A stretch of DNA of 36,216 nt from Candidatus Solibacter usitatus (GTDB lineage Bacteria > Acidobacteriota > Terriglobia > Bryobacterales > Bryobacteraceae): contig JACRBC010000094.1 in assembly GCA_016213245.1 (NCBI GenBank), positions 1-36,216 of the forward strand, in the 5' to 3' direction. Position numbers and translations under genes: made by a program. The notes under the pieces are model-generated. The model was given only the letters and a program-made list of their open reading frames with translations, was not told the DNA's origin and did no database searches. Of the stretch, positions 18,136 to 27,364 are shown in pieces (the first letter of the stretch is position 1; each line of letters begins with the position of its first letter).

Positions 18136-20760
18136 ATGCGGTACACACTCCGGACAGCGGCGCTCTTGGGCGCCGCCGTCTTTTCCTGCGCGGCGCAGAG
18201 CCGGCGGATGGACCTTTCGGGGACGTGGAAGTTTGACGGGGGGAAGATCTTCCTGCCCGGCACCACGGACCAGGCAGGGTATGGAAAGAAGACGGAGGGG
18301 CCGGAGAAGGGCTGGCTGTCGCGACCCGCGACGATCGCCGGCAAGGTGACGTACGAGCGGGAGGTGGCCATCCCGGAGGCGTGGCGCGGGATGCGGGTGG
18401 AGCTGTTCCTGGAGCGCGTTCACTGGCGGAGCGCGGTGTGGGTGGACGGGAGGCCACAAGGGGATCAGGAGAGCCTGTCGACACCGCATGTCTACGACCT
18501 GGGCGGCGCGATGACGCCGGGACGGCACACGATCCGGCTGGAGGTGGATAACAGCTACCTGATCGACGTGGGGAAGGACGCGCACAGCGTGGGCGAGCAC
18601 ACGCAGACGAACTGGAACGGCGTGGTGGGCCGTGTGGAGCTGCGCGCGACCGATGCAGTGTGGATCGAGGACGTGCGGGTGACGCCGGACCTCAGAGCGA
18701 AGTCGGCGCGAGTGGAAGTGACGATCAGGAACGCGACCGGCGGGCGCGTGGACGCTGTGGTGAGCGCCGGGGGCGTGACAGGCACGGCCGCGGGGATGGA
18801 GGGAGATGGCAAAGTAACGCTGAACGTGCCCGCGGGCACAGCGGCGAAGGCGTGGGACGAGTACGAAGGTAATGTCGAACGGCTGGAGGTGAAGGTGGCC
18901 GCGGGGCGGTTCACAGACAGCCGGACGGTGGCGTACGGGCTGCGGGAGATCGGCACGAAGGGCACGCGGTTCGTGGTGAACGGACGGCCGGTGAATCTGC
19001 GCGGAACGCTGGAGTGCAACATCTTCCCCCTGACGGGTTACCCGGCGATGGACGAGGATTCGTGGGCGCGGCTGTACCGCATTGCGAAGGCGCACGGATT
19101 GAACTCGTTCCGCTTCCACTCCCACTGCCCGCCGGAGGCGGCGTTCGCGGCGGCGGACAGGGCGGGCTTCCTGCTGTATGTGGAGTTGCCGGTGTGGAGC
19201 GGCAAGGTAGGCAAGGACGAGCCGCTCAGCGCCTTCATGCGGCGGGAGGGTTTCCGCATTCTGAAGGCATACGGCAACCACCCGTCGTTTATCGCCCTGG
19301 GACTGGGCAACGAGCTGCGCGGCGACTTCCAGTTCATGGACAGGCTGGTGAACGAGTTCAAGCAGGCCGATCCGCGCCGGCTGTACACGTTCTCGGCCGA
19401 TTACGTGCGGCTGGTTCCGGGAGAGGCGTCGGACTTCTACATCGCGCAGAAGACGAAGGCCGGGTATTTCCGCGTGCACGGTTCGAGATGGGAGAAGAGC
19501 GCCGCGGGGACCGACTACGACTACGGACGGCTGATCGAGGGCATCGGGGTGCCGACGGTGGCGCACGAACTGGGGCAGTGGGTGACGTATCCGGACTTCC
19601 GGGAGATCGGCAAGTACACGGGCGTGCTGAAGGCGAGGAATCTGGAGGCGTTCCGGGAGAGGCTGGAGTCACAGGGGATGGGCGACCAGGCGGAGGCATT
19701 CCAGCGGGCGTCGGGGCGGTTCGCATGGAAGCTGTACAAGGAGGACATCGAGGCATGTCTGCGGACGCCCGGGCTGGGCGGATTCCAGTTGCTCCAGTTG
19801 CAGGACTTTCCCGGGCAGGGCGAGGCGCTGATCGGGCTGCTGGACTCGTTCTGGGACTCGAAGGGGTTTCTCTCGGCGGAACAGATGCGCCGGTTTGCCG
19901 GGGCCACCGTGCCACTGGCGCGTTTTGAAAAGTTCGTGTGGACCAACGATGAGATGTTTACGGCGAAGGCGCTGGTGTCGCACTACGGCAGGGGGATGCT
20001 CAGCGGGGCAGTTCGGTGGACGCTGAAGGACGACGCCGGCGCGACGGTGGCGCAGGGGCGGTGGGCGGCGGTGAAGTCCGAGGCGGGAACGGTGACGCCG
20101 TTGGGCGAGGTGAAGGCGCCGCTGGCGCAGGTGAAGCGCGCGTCGCGATTGAGACTGACCGTGGAGGCGGCGGGCTTTGCGAACGATTGGGACATCTGGG
20201 TGTATCCCAAACGGTTGGAGACGGCGCCGGCGGAGGGCGTGCTGGTGACACGGTCGGCGGCGGAGGCGCGGCAGAGGCTGGCGGAGGGCGGGAGCGTGGT
20301 GCTGGCGGCGCGCGGGGGAAAGATGCAGGAGATCCGCTTCCTGCCGGTGTTCTGGTCGCTGACGTGGTTCCCGAAGCAGCCGGGGACGATGGGTGTGCTG
20401 TGCGATCCGGGGCATCCGGCGCTGGCGGGTTTCCCCAACGACGGGCACAGCGATTTCCAATGGTACGAGCTGACGCAGGGAGCGAGGGCGTTCGTGCTGG
20501 ACGGTATGCCGGCGGGGCTGCGGCCGGTGGTGCAGGTGATTGACGACTACCACCGCAACACGCGGCTGGGCGCGGTGGTGGAGGCGCGCGTGGGCAAGGG
20601 ACGGCTGCTGGCGGTGGCGCTGGACGTGGAGACAGAGCTCGACCGGCGGCCGGTGGCGCGGCAGTTGCGGGACTCGCTGTTGCGGTATGCGGTGAGCGCG
20701 GACTTCCAGCCGCGCGTGGAGATCACGGGCGCGCAACTGGCTGAACTGATCGGACAGTGA
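18136..20760 (+). CDS. secreted glycoside hydrolase family 2-like enzyme
   Basis: The protein has 874 aa with signal MRYTLRTAALLGAAVFSCAA. A jelly-roll sugar-binding domain (DLSGTWKFDGG, TYEREVAIPEAWRG, WVDGRPQGDQ) covers about 25-170. The immunoglobulin-like domain spans about 175-270 and the TIM barrel starts near 285 (GLNSFRFHSHCPPEAAFAAA). The GH2 acid/base is E393 in LGLGNELRG, and E478 in VAHELGQW is the likely nucleophile. GH2 members hydrolyse beta-galactosides, beta-mannosides, beta-glucuronides and others; the substrate is unclear. The C-terminal 300 residues are less typical. It is 12 bp after the TonB gene and converges on GH127 with 5 bp between them. Confidence 0.88.
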   Translation: MRYTLRTAALLGAAVFSCAAQSRRMDLSGTWKFDGGKIFLPGTTDQAGYGKKTEGPEKGWLSRPATIAGKVTYEREVAIPEAWRGMRVELFLERVHWRSAVWVDGRPQGDQESLSTPHVYDLGGAMTPGRHTIRLEVDNSYLIDVGKDAHSVGEHTQTNWNGVVGRVELRATDAVWIEDVRVTPDLRAKSARVEVTIRNATGGRVDAVVSAGGVTGTAAGMEGDGKVTLNVPAGTAAKAWDEYEGNVERLEVKVAAGRFTDSRTVAYGLREIGTKGTRFVVNGRPVNLRGTLECNIFPLTGYPAMDEDSWARLYRIAKAHGLNSFRFHSHCPPEAAFAAADRAGFLLYVELPVWSGKVGKDEPLSAFMRREGFRILKAYGNHPSFIALGLGNELRGDFQFMDRLVNEFKQADPRRLYTFSADYVRLVPGEASDFYIAQKTKAGYFRVHGSRWEKSAAGTDYDYGRLIEGIGVPTVAHELGQWVTYPDFREIGKYTGVLKARNLEAFRERLESQGMGDQAEAFQRASGRFAWKLYKEDIEACLRTPGLGGFQLLQLQDFPGQGEALIGLLDSFWDSKGFLSAEQMRRFAGATVPLARFEKFVWTNDEMFTAKALVSHYGRGMLSGAVRWTLKDDAGATVAQGRWAAVKSEAGTVTPLGEVKAPLAQVKRASRLRLTVEAAGFANDWDIWVYPKRLETAPAEGVLVTRSAAEARQRLAEGGSVVLAARGGKMQEIRFLPVFWSLTWFPKQPGTMGVLCDPGHPALAGFPNDGHSDFQWYELTQGARAFVLDGMPAGLRPVVQVIDDYHRNTRLGAVVEARVGKGRLLAVALDVETELDRRPVARQLRDSLLRYAVSADFQPRVEITGAQLAELIGQ

Positions 20761-20765
20761 CCGGG

Positions 20766-22712
20766 CTACTGGACGGGAATCCAGACGGTCATGGCGCCGG
20801 GGCCGCGGGAGTGGAAGGTGTAGTAGGGCACGAAGGTCAGGTCGACCGGGCGGGTGGCCTTGAACGGTTGGGCGGAGTAAAGAGGTTCGCCGTCGAGCGG
20901 GCGCGGGTAGGCGTGGCCCTTGTGCGTGAGGACGGTAACGCCGCCGAGGAAGCCGGGACGGTGTTCGGCGACGATCGGCGTGCGCGGGTCGATGGTGGCG
21001 TCGAAGACGGAGACGCCGGGGTTGTCGGGCTGCTCCAAAGCGTAGACGATGGGGCCTCGCCGCAGGGCCACTTTGCCGTGGTCCTCGGCGACGCGCGGGT
21101 TGGCGAAGATGAGGCCGCCGGACATGTCGAGGTCGAGCGTCACGGTGTCGCCCGGCTTCCAGAGGCGCTTGAGGGCGAGGTAGGTGTTGGCCTGGGGGGA
21201 CTCGGGCGCGGGCCGGCCGTTGACCAGGACCCTGGTGTCGCCTGACCAGTCCGGAATACGGAGGTAGAGGGTGAACTCTTCGGACTTCGACGGATTGAGC
21301 GTGATGGAGACATCGCCGTTCCAGGGCTGGCCGGTCTTCATCTCCAACTTGAGGGCGGCGCCGGATTCCAGCCGCCAGTCGAGCGAGCTGTTGTCGTAGA
21401 AATGCGCCCAGACGCCGTCCTTCGACGTGGAGTAGAAGTAGGCCCCGAGGGCGGCGAAGGTGCGCTGGAGGTTGGGCGGGCAACAGGTAGTGTTGTACCA
21501 GGGATTGCGGATCTTCTCCGTGCTGCCGGTGGCGAGGGGATTGCGGTAGCAGTAAAGCGTACCGTTCAAGTCCATGCCGGAGTTGATGCCGTTATAGAGC
21601 GCGCGCTCCATCAGGGCGGCGTATTTCGCGTCGCCGGTGGCGGCCAGCATGCGCTGGTTGAAGAGGAGGCCGGCGATGGCGGCGCAGGATTCGGTGTAGG
21701 CCTGGCGGTTGGGGAGCTCCCAGGCATCGCCGAAGGTCTCGCCGGAGGCGCGGGAGCCGACTCCGCCGGTGACGAAGATCTTGCCGGCGGCGAGGTCGCT
21801 CCAGAGGGTGTCGAGAGTGCGCCGGTAGGCCGCATCGCCGGTCTCCAGCCAGTAATCAGCGGCGCCGGCGGCGGCGTAGAGGGCGCGGACGGCGTGGCCC
21901 TCAAATTGAGTGCGCGATGTAAAAGGGATGCCGGAGAAGGTGTAGGCGGTGTCGCGCGGGAGAAGCTTGAGCCGCGCGGTCTCGACGCCGGAGAGCAAGT
22001 AACCGGCCAGCCGGAGGTAGTCGCGATTGCCTGTGAGGCGGTAGAGTTCGGCGAGCGCGAGCTCGAGTTCGGGGTGGCCGGTGAGGAGTGGCTGTTTGGG
22101 TGCGGGGCCGAAGTCGCGCAGGAGGTATCCGGTGAAGCGGATGGAGCCGTCGAGCAGGGCGCGCTTGCCGGTGGAGCGGTAATAGGCCACCGCGGCCTGG
22201 ATCATGTGGCCGAGGCAGTAGAGCTCATGGCCGGTGATCATCTGCCTGAAGCGGAGCTTCTCGCGGTCCTCGACGAACCAGGTGTTGAGGTAGCCGGAGG
22301 GCTCCTGGGCGGAGAGGATCTCGCCGATGAGCTTGTCCAGCGTGGCCTCAAGTTTGGGATCGGGGCGGACCTGGAGGCTCCAGGCGGCGGCCTCGATCCA
22401 CTTATAGATGTCGGAGTCGGTGTAGAGGGGGCCGCGGCGGGGGGTGTAGTCGGCCGGGTTGCTCAAGCGCCTGAAATTGTCGAGGACGCCGTGCTCTTCC
22501 AGGAGCGTGAGGAGAGACGGGATGGACTTCTCGATGGTGACGTTCTGGCGGGACTTCCAGAAGCCGGGATTGAGCTTGACGGCGCGCACGGGGACCGGAT
22601 GGAGGCGGGCATGGGGGGAGCGGGCGAGGTCGAGGAGGGCCTGCTCGCGCCAGGCGGGTTGGGCGCCGAGAGTCGCCGGGAGGCAGAGGAGGATGAGGGC
22701 GGCGGAGCGCAT
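20766..22712 (-). CDS. GH127 beta-L-arabinofuranosidase-like enzyme
   Basis: The protein has 648 aa with signal MRSAALILLCLPATLGAQP, so it is periplasmic or secreted. The (alpha/alpha)6 barrel runs to about 430, then beta domains follow. The catalytic set of family GH127, known from Bifidobacterium HypBA1, is present: E325 (SGETFGD, acid/base), E341 and C343 (YTESCAAI), C410 and C411 (TTCCPPN), with C410 matching the Cys nucleophile and the others ligating zinc. Family members remove beta-L-arabinofuranose from hydroxyproline-linked plant glycans, but several acidobacterial subgroups differ in substrate. No clear Shine-Dalgarno precedes the ATG. Its company with GH2 and a TonB receptor points to plant-glycan use. 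Confidence 0.9.
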   Translation of the reverse strand: MRSAALILLCLPATLGAQPAWREQALLDLARSPHARLHPVPVRAVKLNPGFWKSRQNVTIEKSIPSLLTLLEEHGVLDNFRRLSNPADYTPRRGPLYTDSDIYKWIEAAAWSLQVRPDPKLEATLDKLIGEILSAQEPSGYLNTWFVEDREKLRFRQMITGHELYCLGHMIQAAVAYYRSTGKRALLDGSIRFTGYLLRDFGPAPKQPLLTGHPELELALAELYRLTGNRDYLRLAGYLLSGVETARLKLLPRDTAYTFSGIPFTSRTQFEGHAVRALYAAAGAADYWLETGDAAYRRTLDTLWSDLAAGKIFVTGGVGSRASGETFGDAWELPNRQAYTESCAAIAGLLFNQRMLAATGDAKYAALMERALYNGINSGMDLNGTLYCYRNPLATGSTEKIRNPWYNTTCCPPNLQRTFAALGAYFYSTSKDGVWAHFYDNSSLDWRLESGAALKLEMKTGQPWNGDVSITLNPSKSEEFTLYLRIPDWSGDTRVLVNGRPAPESPQANTYLALKRLWKPGDTVTLDLDMSGGLIFANPRVAEDHGKVALRRGPIVYALEQPDNPGVSVFDATIDPRTPIVAEHRPGFLGGVTVLTHKGHAYPRPLDGEPLYSAQPFKATRPVDLTFVPYYTFHSRGPGAMTVWIPVQ

Positions 22713-22767
22713 GAAGAAGTTGTACCAGAAGCTGGGCCGGGGCAGGCGGAAACCGAAAATGTGAAAA

Positions 22768-22781
22768 AACGGCGCGCCGTT
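22768..22781. promoter_or_regulatory. 14-bp perfect palindrome between divergent genes
   Basis: AACGGCGCGCCGTT is perfectly self-complementary. It is 56 bp upstream of the GH127 start and 66 bp upstream of the truncated receptor start, a place suited to a shared operator. A bare GC palindrome of this length can occur by chance in such GC-rich DNA. Confidence 0.3.
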
Positions 22782-22846
22782 CCGTTCCTCGTTCCAATAG
22801 GCCGATTTCGGTGCTACGCTCCAGTCGAATGTTGGAAGGGAGGTCT

Positions 22847-23090
22847 ATGAAACTACAACTGACGGCACTTCTGACACTGCTGGCAGCATCACTGGTGGGG
22901 CATAGCCGCGGGACGATTTCCGGAGAGGTTGTGGACGCTCCGGCGCGTTGGCGCCCGGGGCCAAAGTGACGGTGCCGGCGCCGGCGATCGGGTTGACCCG
23001 CGAGACGACGAGCAACGACAACGGCTACTTCACGGTGGTGACGCTGCCGGTGGGCAACTACGACGTGAAGGTGGAGGCGGCGGGTTGGCT
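22847..23090 (+). pseudogene. truncated, frameshifted Oar-like TonB receptor remnant
   Basis: ATG at 22847 follows GGAAGGGAGG and starts the signal MKLQLTALLTLLAASLVGHS, then RGTISGEVVDA. A stop follows at codon 41 (TGA at 22967-22969). Shifting the frame by one base around 22936-22940 restores the family pattern: SGALAPGAKVTVPAPAIGLT, then RETTSNDNGYFTVVTLPVG and NYDVKVEAAGW. So the remnant keeps the signal and the carboxypeptidase-regulatory domain of a receptor like the one at 14617. Homology ends at about 23090, where plug and barrel are missing and the base composition changes abruptly from G-rich to C-rich. It sits at the right edge of the glycoside block. Confidence 0.8.
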
Positions 23091-23624
23091 CAATCGCTAC
23101 TCCCGGACGCGTCCCCGGCCAGATTCACAAACGGGCTCTCTCGCACCAATCGATAACCGGCCTTCGCTCGCCTGCGGCTGATTCCACTATCCCCTCAGTC
23201 GATCCGCTTTTCATCCCTGCTACTGTGCGCCCCGCAGGGGGGCACCGACCACCTCGCCTCCGGCTCGCCCCGCGACACCGCCTACTCCTGTCTCTTTCGG
23301 TTCGTTGCCCCCAAAATCAGCATTCCCCAGCCCTTCCATGCCCCCTGCCGCCTTCACACGCCTACGCCTGTTCCAAACATCCTCTCCAACTCACTGATTC
23401 TGTGGATCTTAACGCAGGATGGCCCTTCCTTTCGCTGCCCTCGCTCAGCACCTCGCCAAGCGCCAAAACCGGCCTGGCTTCGTCTCTATTCGTCAGCGGC
23501 CCGTCAACAGCCGCTCGGCCGCCTACCCGCCTCCCCCCACCAAAAACTGAAAGCCGCGCGAACAGACCTCGCCTTGCGTCCGTCTTATCCTAGTGATGAG
23601 ATACCGCCGGTGAAGATCCCTCCC
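23091..23624. other. 534 bp without a convincing gene
   Basis: The plus strand is C-rich here. An imperfect hairpin GTGC-g-CCCC-gca-GGGG-g-GCAC lies at 23225-23245 and could end transcription from the broken receptor, although no T tract follows. An open frame at 23225-23593 gives a Pro/Arg/Ser-rich peptide without signal, domain or codon bias, so it is not called. The promoter of the TolC operon should lie in the last part, but no good -35/-10 pair was found. Confidence 0.5.
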
Positions 23625-25505
23625 ATGCGAGCAATCAAACTATACACGTCACGATTGTGCCTTCTGCCGTTGCTGGCTACCCTCGCCGCAGCCCAGACCG
23701 ATCTCCGCGTCGAGCCCGCCCAGGGCAACATGCTTTGGCTCACCCGGCCCTATCGTTCCAAGACCGTTGCCCCCATCCGCACAGGCAACTCTTCCCGCCT
23801 TGATGCCCTCACCCGCGCCGGCCAGCTCTACCTCACCGCCCCGGACGTGGTCGCCCTCGCCATCGAGAACAACGTTGATGTCGAGGTCCAGCGCTACGCC
23901 CCCCTCCTCGCCCAGGAGGTCCTCCGCCGCGCCAAGGCCGGCGGAGCCCTGCGCAGCGTCGGCCTGCCCATCGCCGCCGGCCCCCAGAGCGTCAGCCTTC
24001 AGGGCGTCAGCCTCGCCGCGGACTCCGGCCTCTCCGGCGGTGGCGGCGGCGTCGGCTCCGGCGGCGGCATCGTCACCCAGCTTGGGCCCGGCATCATGTC
24101 GCTCGACCCCACCCTCACCGCCTTCGTCAACTTCCAGCACGCCAAAACCCCCCAGAGCAACACCATCCTCACCGGCACCACCGCCCTCGTCTCGGACTCC
24201 CGCGTCTTCCAGACCCAGTACTCCCAGAATTGGGACTTCGGCCTCAACGCCCAGGTCGGCTACTCCAACCAGCACATCAAGGTGAACAGCCAGTTCTTCA
24301 ACCTGAACCCTTACACCACCGGCGCACTCGATCTGCAGGTCGCCCAGAACCTCCTCCAGGGCTTCGGCTCCGCCGTCAACGGCCGCAACATCCGCGTCCA
24401 GAAGAACAACCTCAAGGTCACTGACCTCCAGTTCAAGCAGCAGTTGATCGCCACCATCTCCTCCGCCCTGAACCTGTATTGGGATCTCGTCAGCTTCGAC
24501 GTAGACGTGCGCGCCCGCCGCCAGGGCCTCGCCACCGCCCGCCAGTTGCTCGACGACAATCGGAAACTCGTCGCCGCCGGCTCGCTGGCCGAAATCGAGA
24601 TCACCCGCGCCGAAGCCCAGGTCTACGCCGCCCAGCAGGATCTCGTCATCGCCGAGACCAATTTCATGCAGCAGGAGACCATCCTCAAGAACGTCCTCAG
24701 CCGCAACGGCGTCGCCACCGCCGGCCTCTCCGCCGTCCGCATCGTGCCCTTGGACAAGATCGCCGTCCCCGAAAAGGACGACATCCCGCCCCTGGAGGAC
24801 CTCACCGCCGCCGCTCTCGACCGCCGCTCTGAAATCCAGCAGGCCCGCATCAACCTCGAAAGCAACAAGATCAACCTCACCGGCATCAAGAGCGCCCTCA
24901 AGCCCAGCCTCCAGGCCTTCGCCCAGTTCACCACCAACGGCCTGGCCGGCGACCTCACCGCTCTCGGCGCACTCCAGCCCGGTATCGCCGAGCTCTCCGG
25001 CGGCTACGGCCGCCTGCTCTCCCAGATCTTCAGCGCCAACTACCCCAGCTACTCCGCCGGCTTCTCCCTCAATATCCCCCTGCGCAACCGCGCCGCCCAG
25101 TCCGACTACGCCACCTCCATGCTCGAGATGCGCCAGAACGAGCTCAACCTCCTCAAAAACACCAGCCAGGTTCGCGTTGACGTCCAGAACGCCGTCATCG
25201 GCCTCCGCCAGGCCCGCGCCCGCTACGAGGCCGCCCTCAAGTCGCGCCAGTTGCAGGAGGAGACCCTCTCCGCCGATCAGCGCAAGTACACCCTCGGCGT
25301 CACCACCGCCTTCCAGGTCGTCCAGAGCCAGCGCGACCTCGCCACCGCCCAGAGCGCCGAGGTCCAGGCCATGGCCAACTACACCCACGCCCGCATCGCC
25401 TACGACCAGGCCCTCGGCCGCACCCTCGACGTGAACAACGTCTCCCTCGACGAGGCCCTCCAGGGCCGCGTCAGCCGCCAGTCCACCCTGGGAGGCGTCC
25501 AATGA
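23625..25505 (+). CDS. TolC-family outer-membrane efflux protein, copy 1
   Basis: The protein has 626 aa from the ATG at 23625, where signal MRAIKLYTSRLCLLPLLATLAAA begins. The second half is typical of TolC/OEP: long helices with NLYWDLVSFDVDVRARRQGLATARQLL (split: NLYWDLVSFDVDVRA, RRQGLATARQLLDDN), GSLAEIEITRAEAQVYAAQQ and the final repeat YTLGVTTAFQVVQSQRDLATAQ. It is longer than classic TolC (about 470 aa) owing to an N-terminal region with LTRPYR (39-44) and a Gly-rich insert (138-148). Family members form an outer-membrane channel for tripartite pumps or type I secretion. No inner-membrane partner is in the window. The stop overlaps the next start (ATGA). Confidence 0.9.
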   Translation: MRAIKLYTSRLCLLPLLATLAAAQTDLRVEPAQGNMLWLTRPYRSKTVAPIRTGNSSRLDALTRAGQLYLTAPDVVALAIENNVDVEVQRYAPLLAQEVLRRAKAGGALRSVGLPIAAGPQSVSLQGVSLAADSGLSGGGGGVGSGGGIVTQLGPGIMSLDPTLTAFVNFQHAKTPQSNTILTGTTALVSDSRVFQTQYSQNWDFGLNAQVGYSNQHIKVNSQFFNLNPYTTGALDLQVAQNLLQGFGSAVNGRNIRVQKNNLKVTDLQFKQQLIATISSALNLYWDLVSFDVDVRARRQGLATARQLLDDNRKLVAAGSLAEIEITRAEAQVYAAQQDLVIAETNFMQQETILKNVLSRNGVATAGLSAVRIVPLDKIAVPEKDDIPPLEDLTAAALDRRSEIQQARINLESNKINLTGIKSALKPSLQAFAQFTTNGLAGDLTALGALQPGIAELSGGYGRLLSQIFSANYPSYSAGFSLNIPLRNRAAQSDYATSMLEMRQNELNLLKNTSQVRVDVQNAVIGLRQARARYEAALKSRQLQEETLSADQRKYTLGVTTAFQVVQSQRDLATAQSAEVQAMANYTHARIAYDQALGRTLDVNNVSLDEALQGRVSRQSTLGGVQ

Positions 25506-27331
25506 GCCGGCCTGTCACAGCCCTCACTCTCTGCCTCCTGCTCCCTGCTTCCCTGGTTCAGGCCCAGCAGACCGTCCTCGAGCCCGTCCGCCCCTCCGGA
25601 TCGATCCTCACCCGGCCCTACCGCCCCGTTGAGGTGAGCCCCATTCGCCTGGCCGGCTCCACTCGCCTGGCCGGGCTCATGCGCGCCGGCAACCTCTATC
25701 TCACCGCCCAGGACGCCATCGCCCTCGCCCTGGAAAACAACATCGACCTCGAAATCAGCCGCTATAACCCCATCCTCGCCGCCTGGCGCCTCCAGCGCTC
25801 CCAGGCCGGCAGCGTCGCCGCCGGTCAGGGAGTCACCGGCAGCCAGCAGGCCGCTGGCGTCGGCGTCGGCGGCGCCGGTGCGGGCGGCGGCGGCGCCGCC
25901 AACGCCTCCATCAGCCAAATCGGCCCTGTCACCCAGACACTGGACCCCATCGTCCAGCAGACCTCCGCCTTCACCCACTCCAATAAGCCGCAGTCCAACG
26001 TCACCCAGAGCCGCACCGCCGTCCTCACCTCCGACACCCGCGTCTTCTCCGCCTCCATCCAGCAGGGACTCATCAGCGGCGGCAGCGTCACCCTCGCGTC
26101 CAAGTCCAACTACCTCTGGGAAAACTCCCCCACCAATATCCTCAACCCCTCCGTCGCCCCCAGCCTCTCCCTGACCTTTCAACACAGCCTCCTGCGCGGC
26201 TTCGGCATCGCCGTCAACTCCCGTACCATCACCATCTCCCGCATGAACCTGAACACCACCGACCTCAACTTCAGGTCGCAGGTGTCAACGCTCATCACCC
26301 AGGTCCTCAACCTCTACTACGGCCTCGCCGCTTCCCACGAGGACGTCAAGGCCAGGCAACTTGCCGCCGGCTTCGCCTCCACCCTGCGCGACAACGTCCG
26401 CCGCCAGGTGGAACTCGGCTCGCTCGCCCCGCCCGATCTCACCCGCGCCGAGTCCCAGGTCGCCACCACCCAGCTCGCCCTCGTCTCCGCCCGGACCACC
26501 CTCCAGCAACAGGAACTGCGGCTCAAGAGCCTCCTCAGCCGGAACGGCCTCGCCGATCCCGTGCTCACCGCCGCCCGCATCGTCCCCATGGACCGCATCG
26601 CCATCCCCGCCCAGGACGACCTTCCCCCAATTGAAGAGATGATCCGCCAGGCCCAGGCCAACCGGCCAGACCTGCTCGCCTCCCTCGCCAACCTCGAAGC
26701 CTCCAAAGTCTCATCCCTCGGCACCCGCAACGGCGTCCTGCCTAACCTCGTCGCCTTCGGCGCCGAAAGCCACGCCGGCCTGGCCGGCGATCCCCACGGC
26801 GAAAAGGGCCCCGACCCCTACTTTATCGGCGGCTTCGGCACCGCCATGGGCCAGGTCATGCGCCGCAACTTTGCCACCAGCCGCATCGGCGCCTTCTACC
26901 AGGCCCCCATCCACAACCGCCAGGCCCAGGCCGATGCCGCCATCGACCAGCTCCAGTTCCGCCAGAGCGAGCTCTCCTCGCGCAAGAGCTTCAACCGCGT
27001 AGAAGTCGACATCCTGAACGCCATCGTCGCCCTGAAGCAGGCCCGCGCCCGCCACGAGGCCGCGCTCCGCAACCAGGCCCTCCAGCAGGAACTCCTCCAG
27101 GGCGAACAGCGCAAGTTCGAGCTCGGCGCATCCACCCCCACCAACGTCATCCAGCAGCAGCGCGACCTCGCCACAGCCCAGTCCGCCGCCGTCGCCGCTC
27201 TCGCCTCCTACAGCAACGCCCGCGTCTCCCTCGACCAGACCCTCGGCCGCACCCTGGAGGCCAACGGCATCTCCATCGCCGAGGCCCGCGACGCCCGCGT
27301 CAACCGCCGGTCCGCCCCGCCGCCGCCGTAA
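25502..27331 (+). CDS. TolC-family outer-membrane efflux protein, copy 2
   Basis: The protein has 609 aa with signal MSRPVTALTLCLLLPASLVQA. It is a tandem paralogue of the preceding gene: both share the LTRPYR element (36-41 here), the pattern YLTA.D..ALA.ENNID.E, a Gly/Ala-rich insert (119-131 here), LLRGFGIAVNSR, SRNGLADP and the closing DQTLGRTLEANGISIAEA. Start and previous stop overlap in ATGA, with GGAGG upstream, so translation is coupled. Having two unlike but coupled channel subunits suggests either a mixed channel or two related exporters; this is inference. The CBM9-like gene follows 33 bp later. Confidence 0.9.
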   Translation: MSRPVTALTLCLLLPASLVQAQQTVLEPVRPSGSILTRPYRPVEVSPIRLAGSTRLAGLMRAGNLYLTAQDAIALALENNIDLEISRYNPILAAWRLQRSQAGSVAAGQGVTGSQQAAGVGVGGAGAGGGGAANASISQIGPVTQTLDPIVQQTSAFTHSNKPQSNVTQSRTAVLTSDTRVFSASIQQGLISGGSVTLASKSNYLWENSPTNILNPSVAPSLSLTFQHSLLRGFGIAVNSRTITISRMNLNTTDLNFRSQVSTLITQVLNLYYGLAASHEDVKARQLAAGFASTLRDNVRRQVELGSLAPPDLTRAESQVATTQLALVSARTTLQQQELRLKSLLSRNGLADPVLTAARIVPMDRIAIPAQDDLPPIEEMIRQAQANRPDLLASLANLEASKVSSLGTRNGVLPNLVAFGAESHAGLAGDPHGEKGPDPYFIGGFGTAMGQVMRRNFATSRIGAFYQAPIHNRQAQADAAIDQLQFRQSELSSRKSFNRVEVDILNAIVALKQARARHEAALRNQALQQELLQGEQRKFELGASTPTNVIQQQRDLATAQSAAVAALASYSNARVSLDQTLGRTLEANGISIAEARDARVNRRSAPPPP

Positions 27332-27364
27332 CGCCGCGGCATGAGACGTATGATGGAGTGAGCG

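Noticed and set aside
18067..21483. Long Arg/His/Pro-rich minus-strand frames over GH2
   Set aside because: They are shadows of the TonB and GH2 genes and lack any recognisable domain.
23225..23593. Possible 122-aa plus-strand gene
   Set aside because: No codon bias, ribosome site, signal or domain; the peptide is Pro/Ser/Arg-rich as in noncoding GC-rich DNA.
23649..25502. Minus-strand open frame of 617 codons
   Set aside because: It is the antisense shadow of the first TolC gene; composition is Gly/Ala/Val/Asp-only and has no signal or family match.
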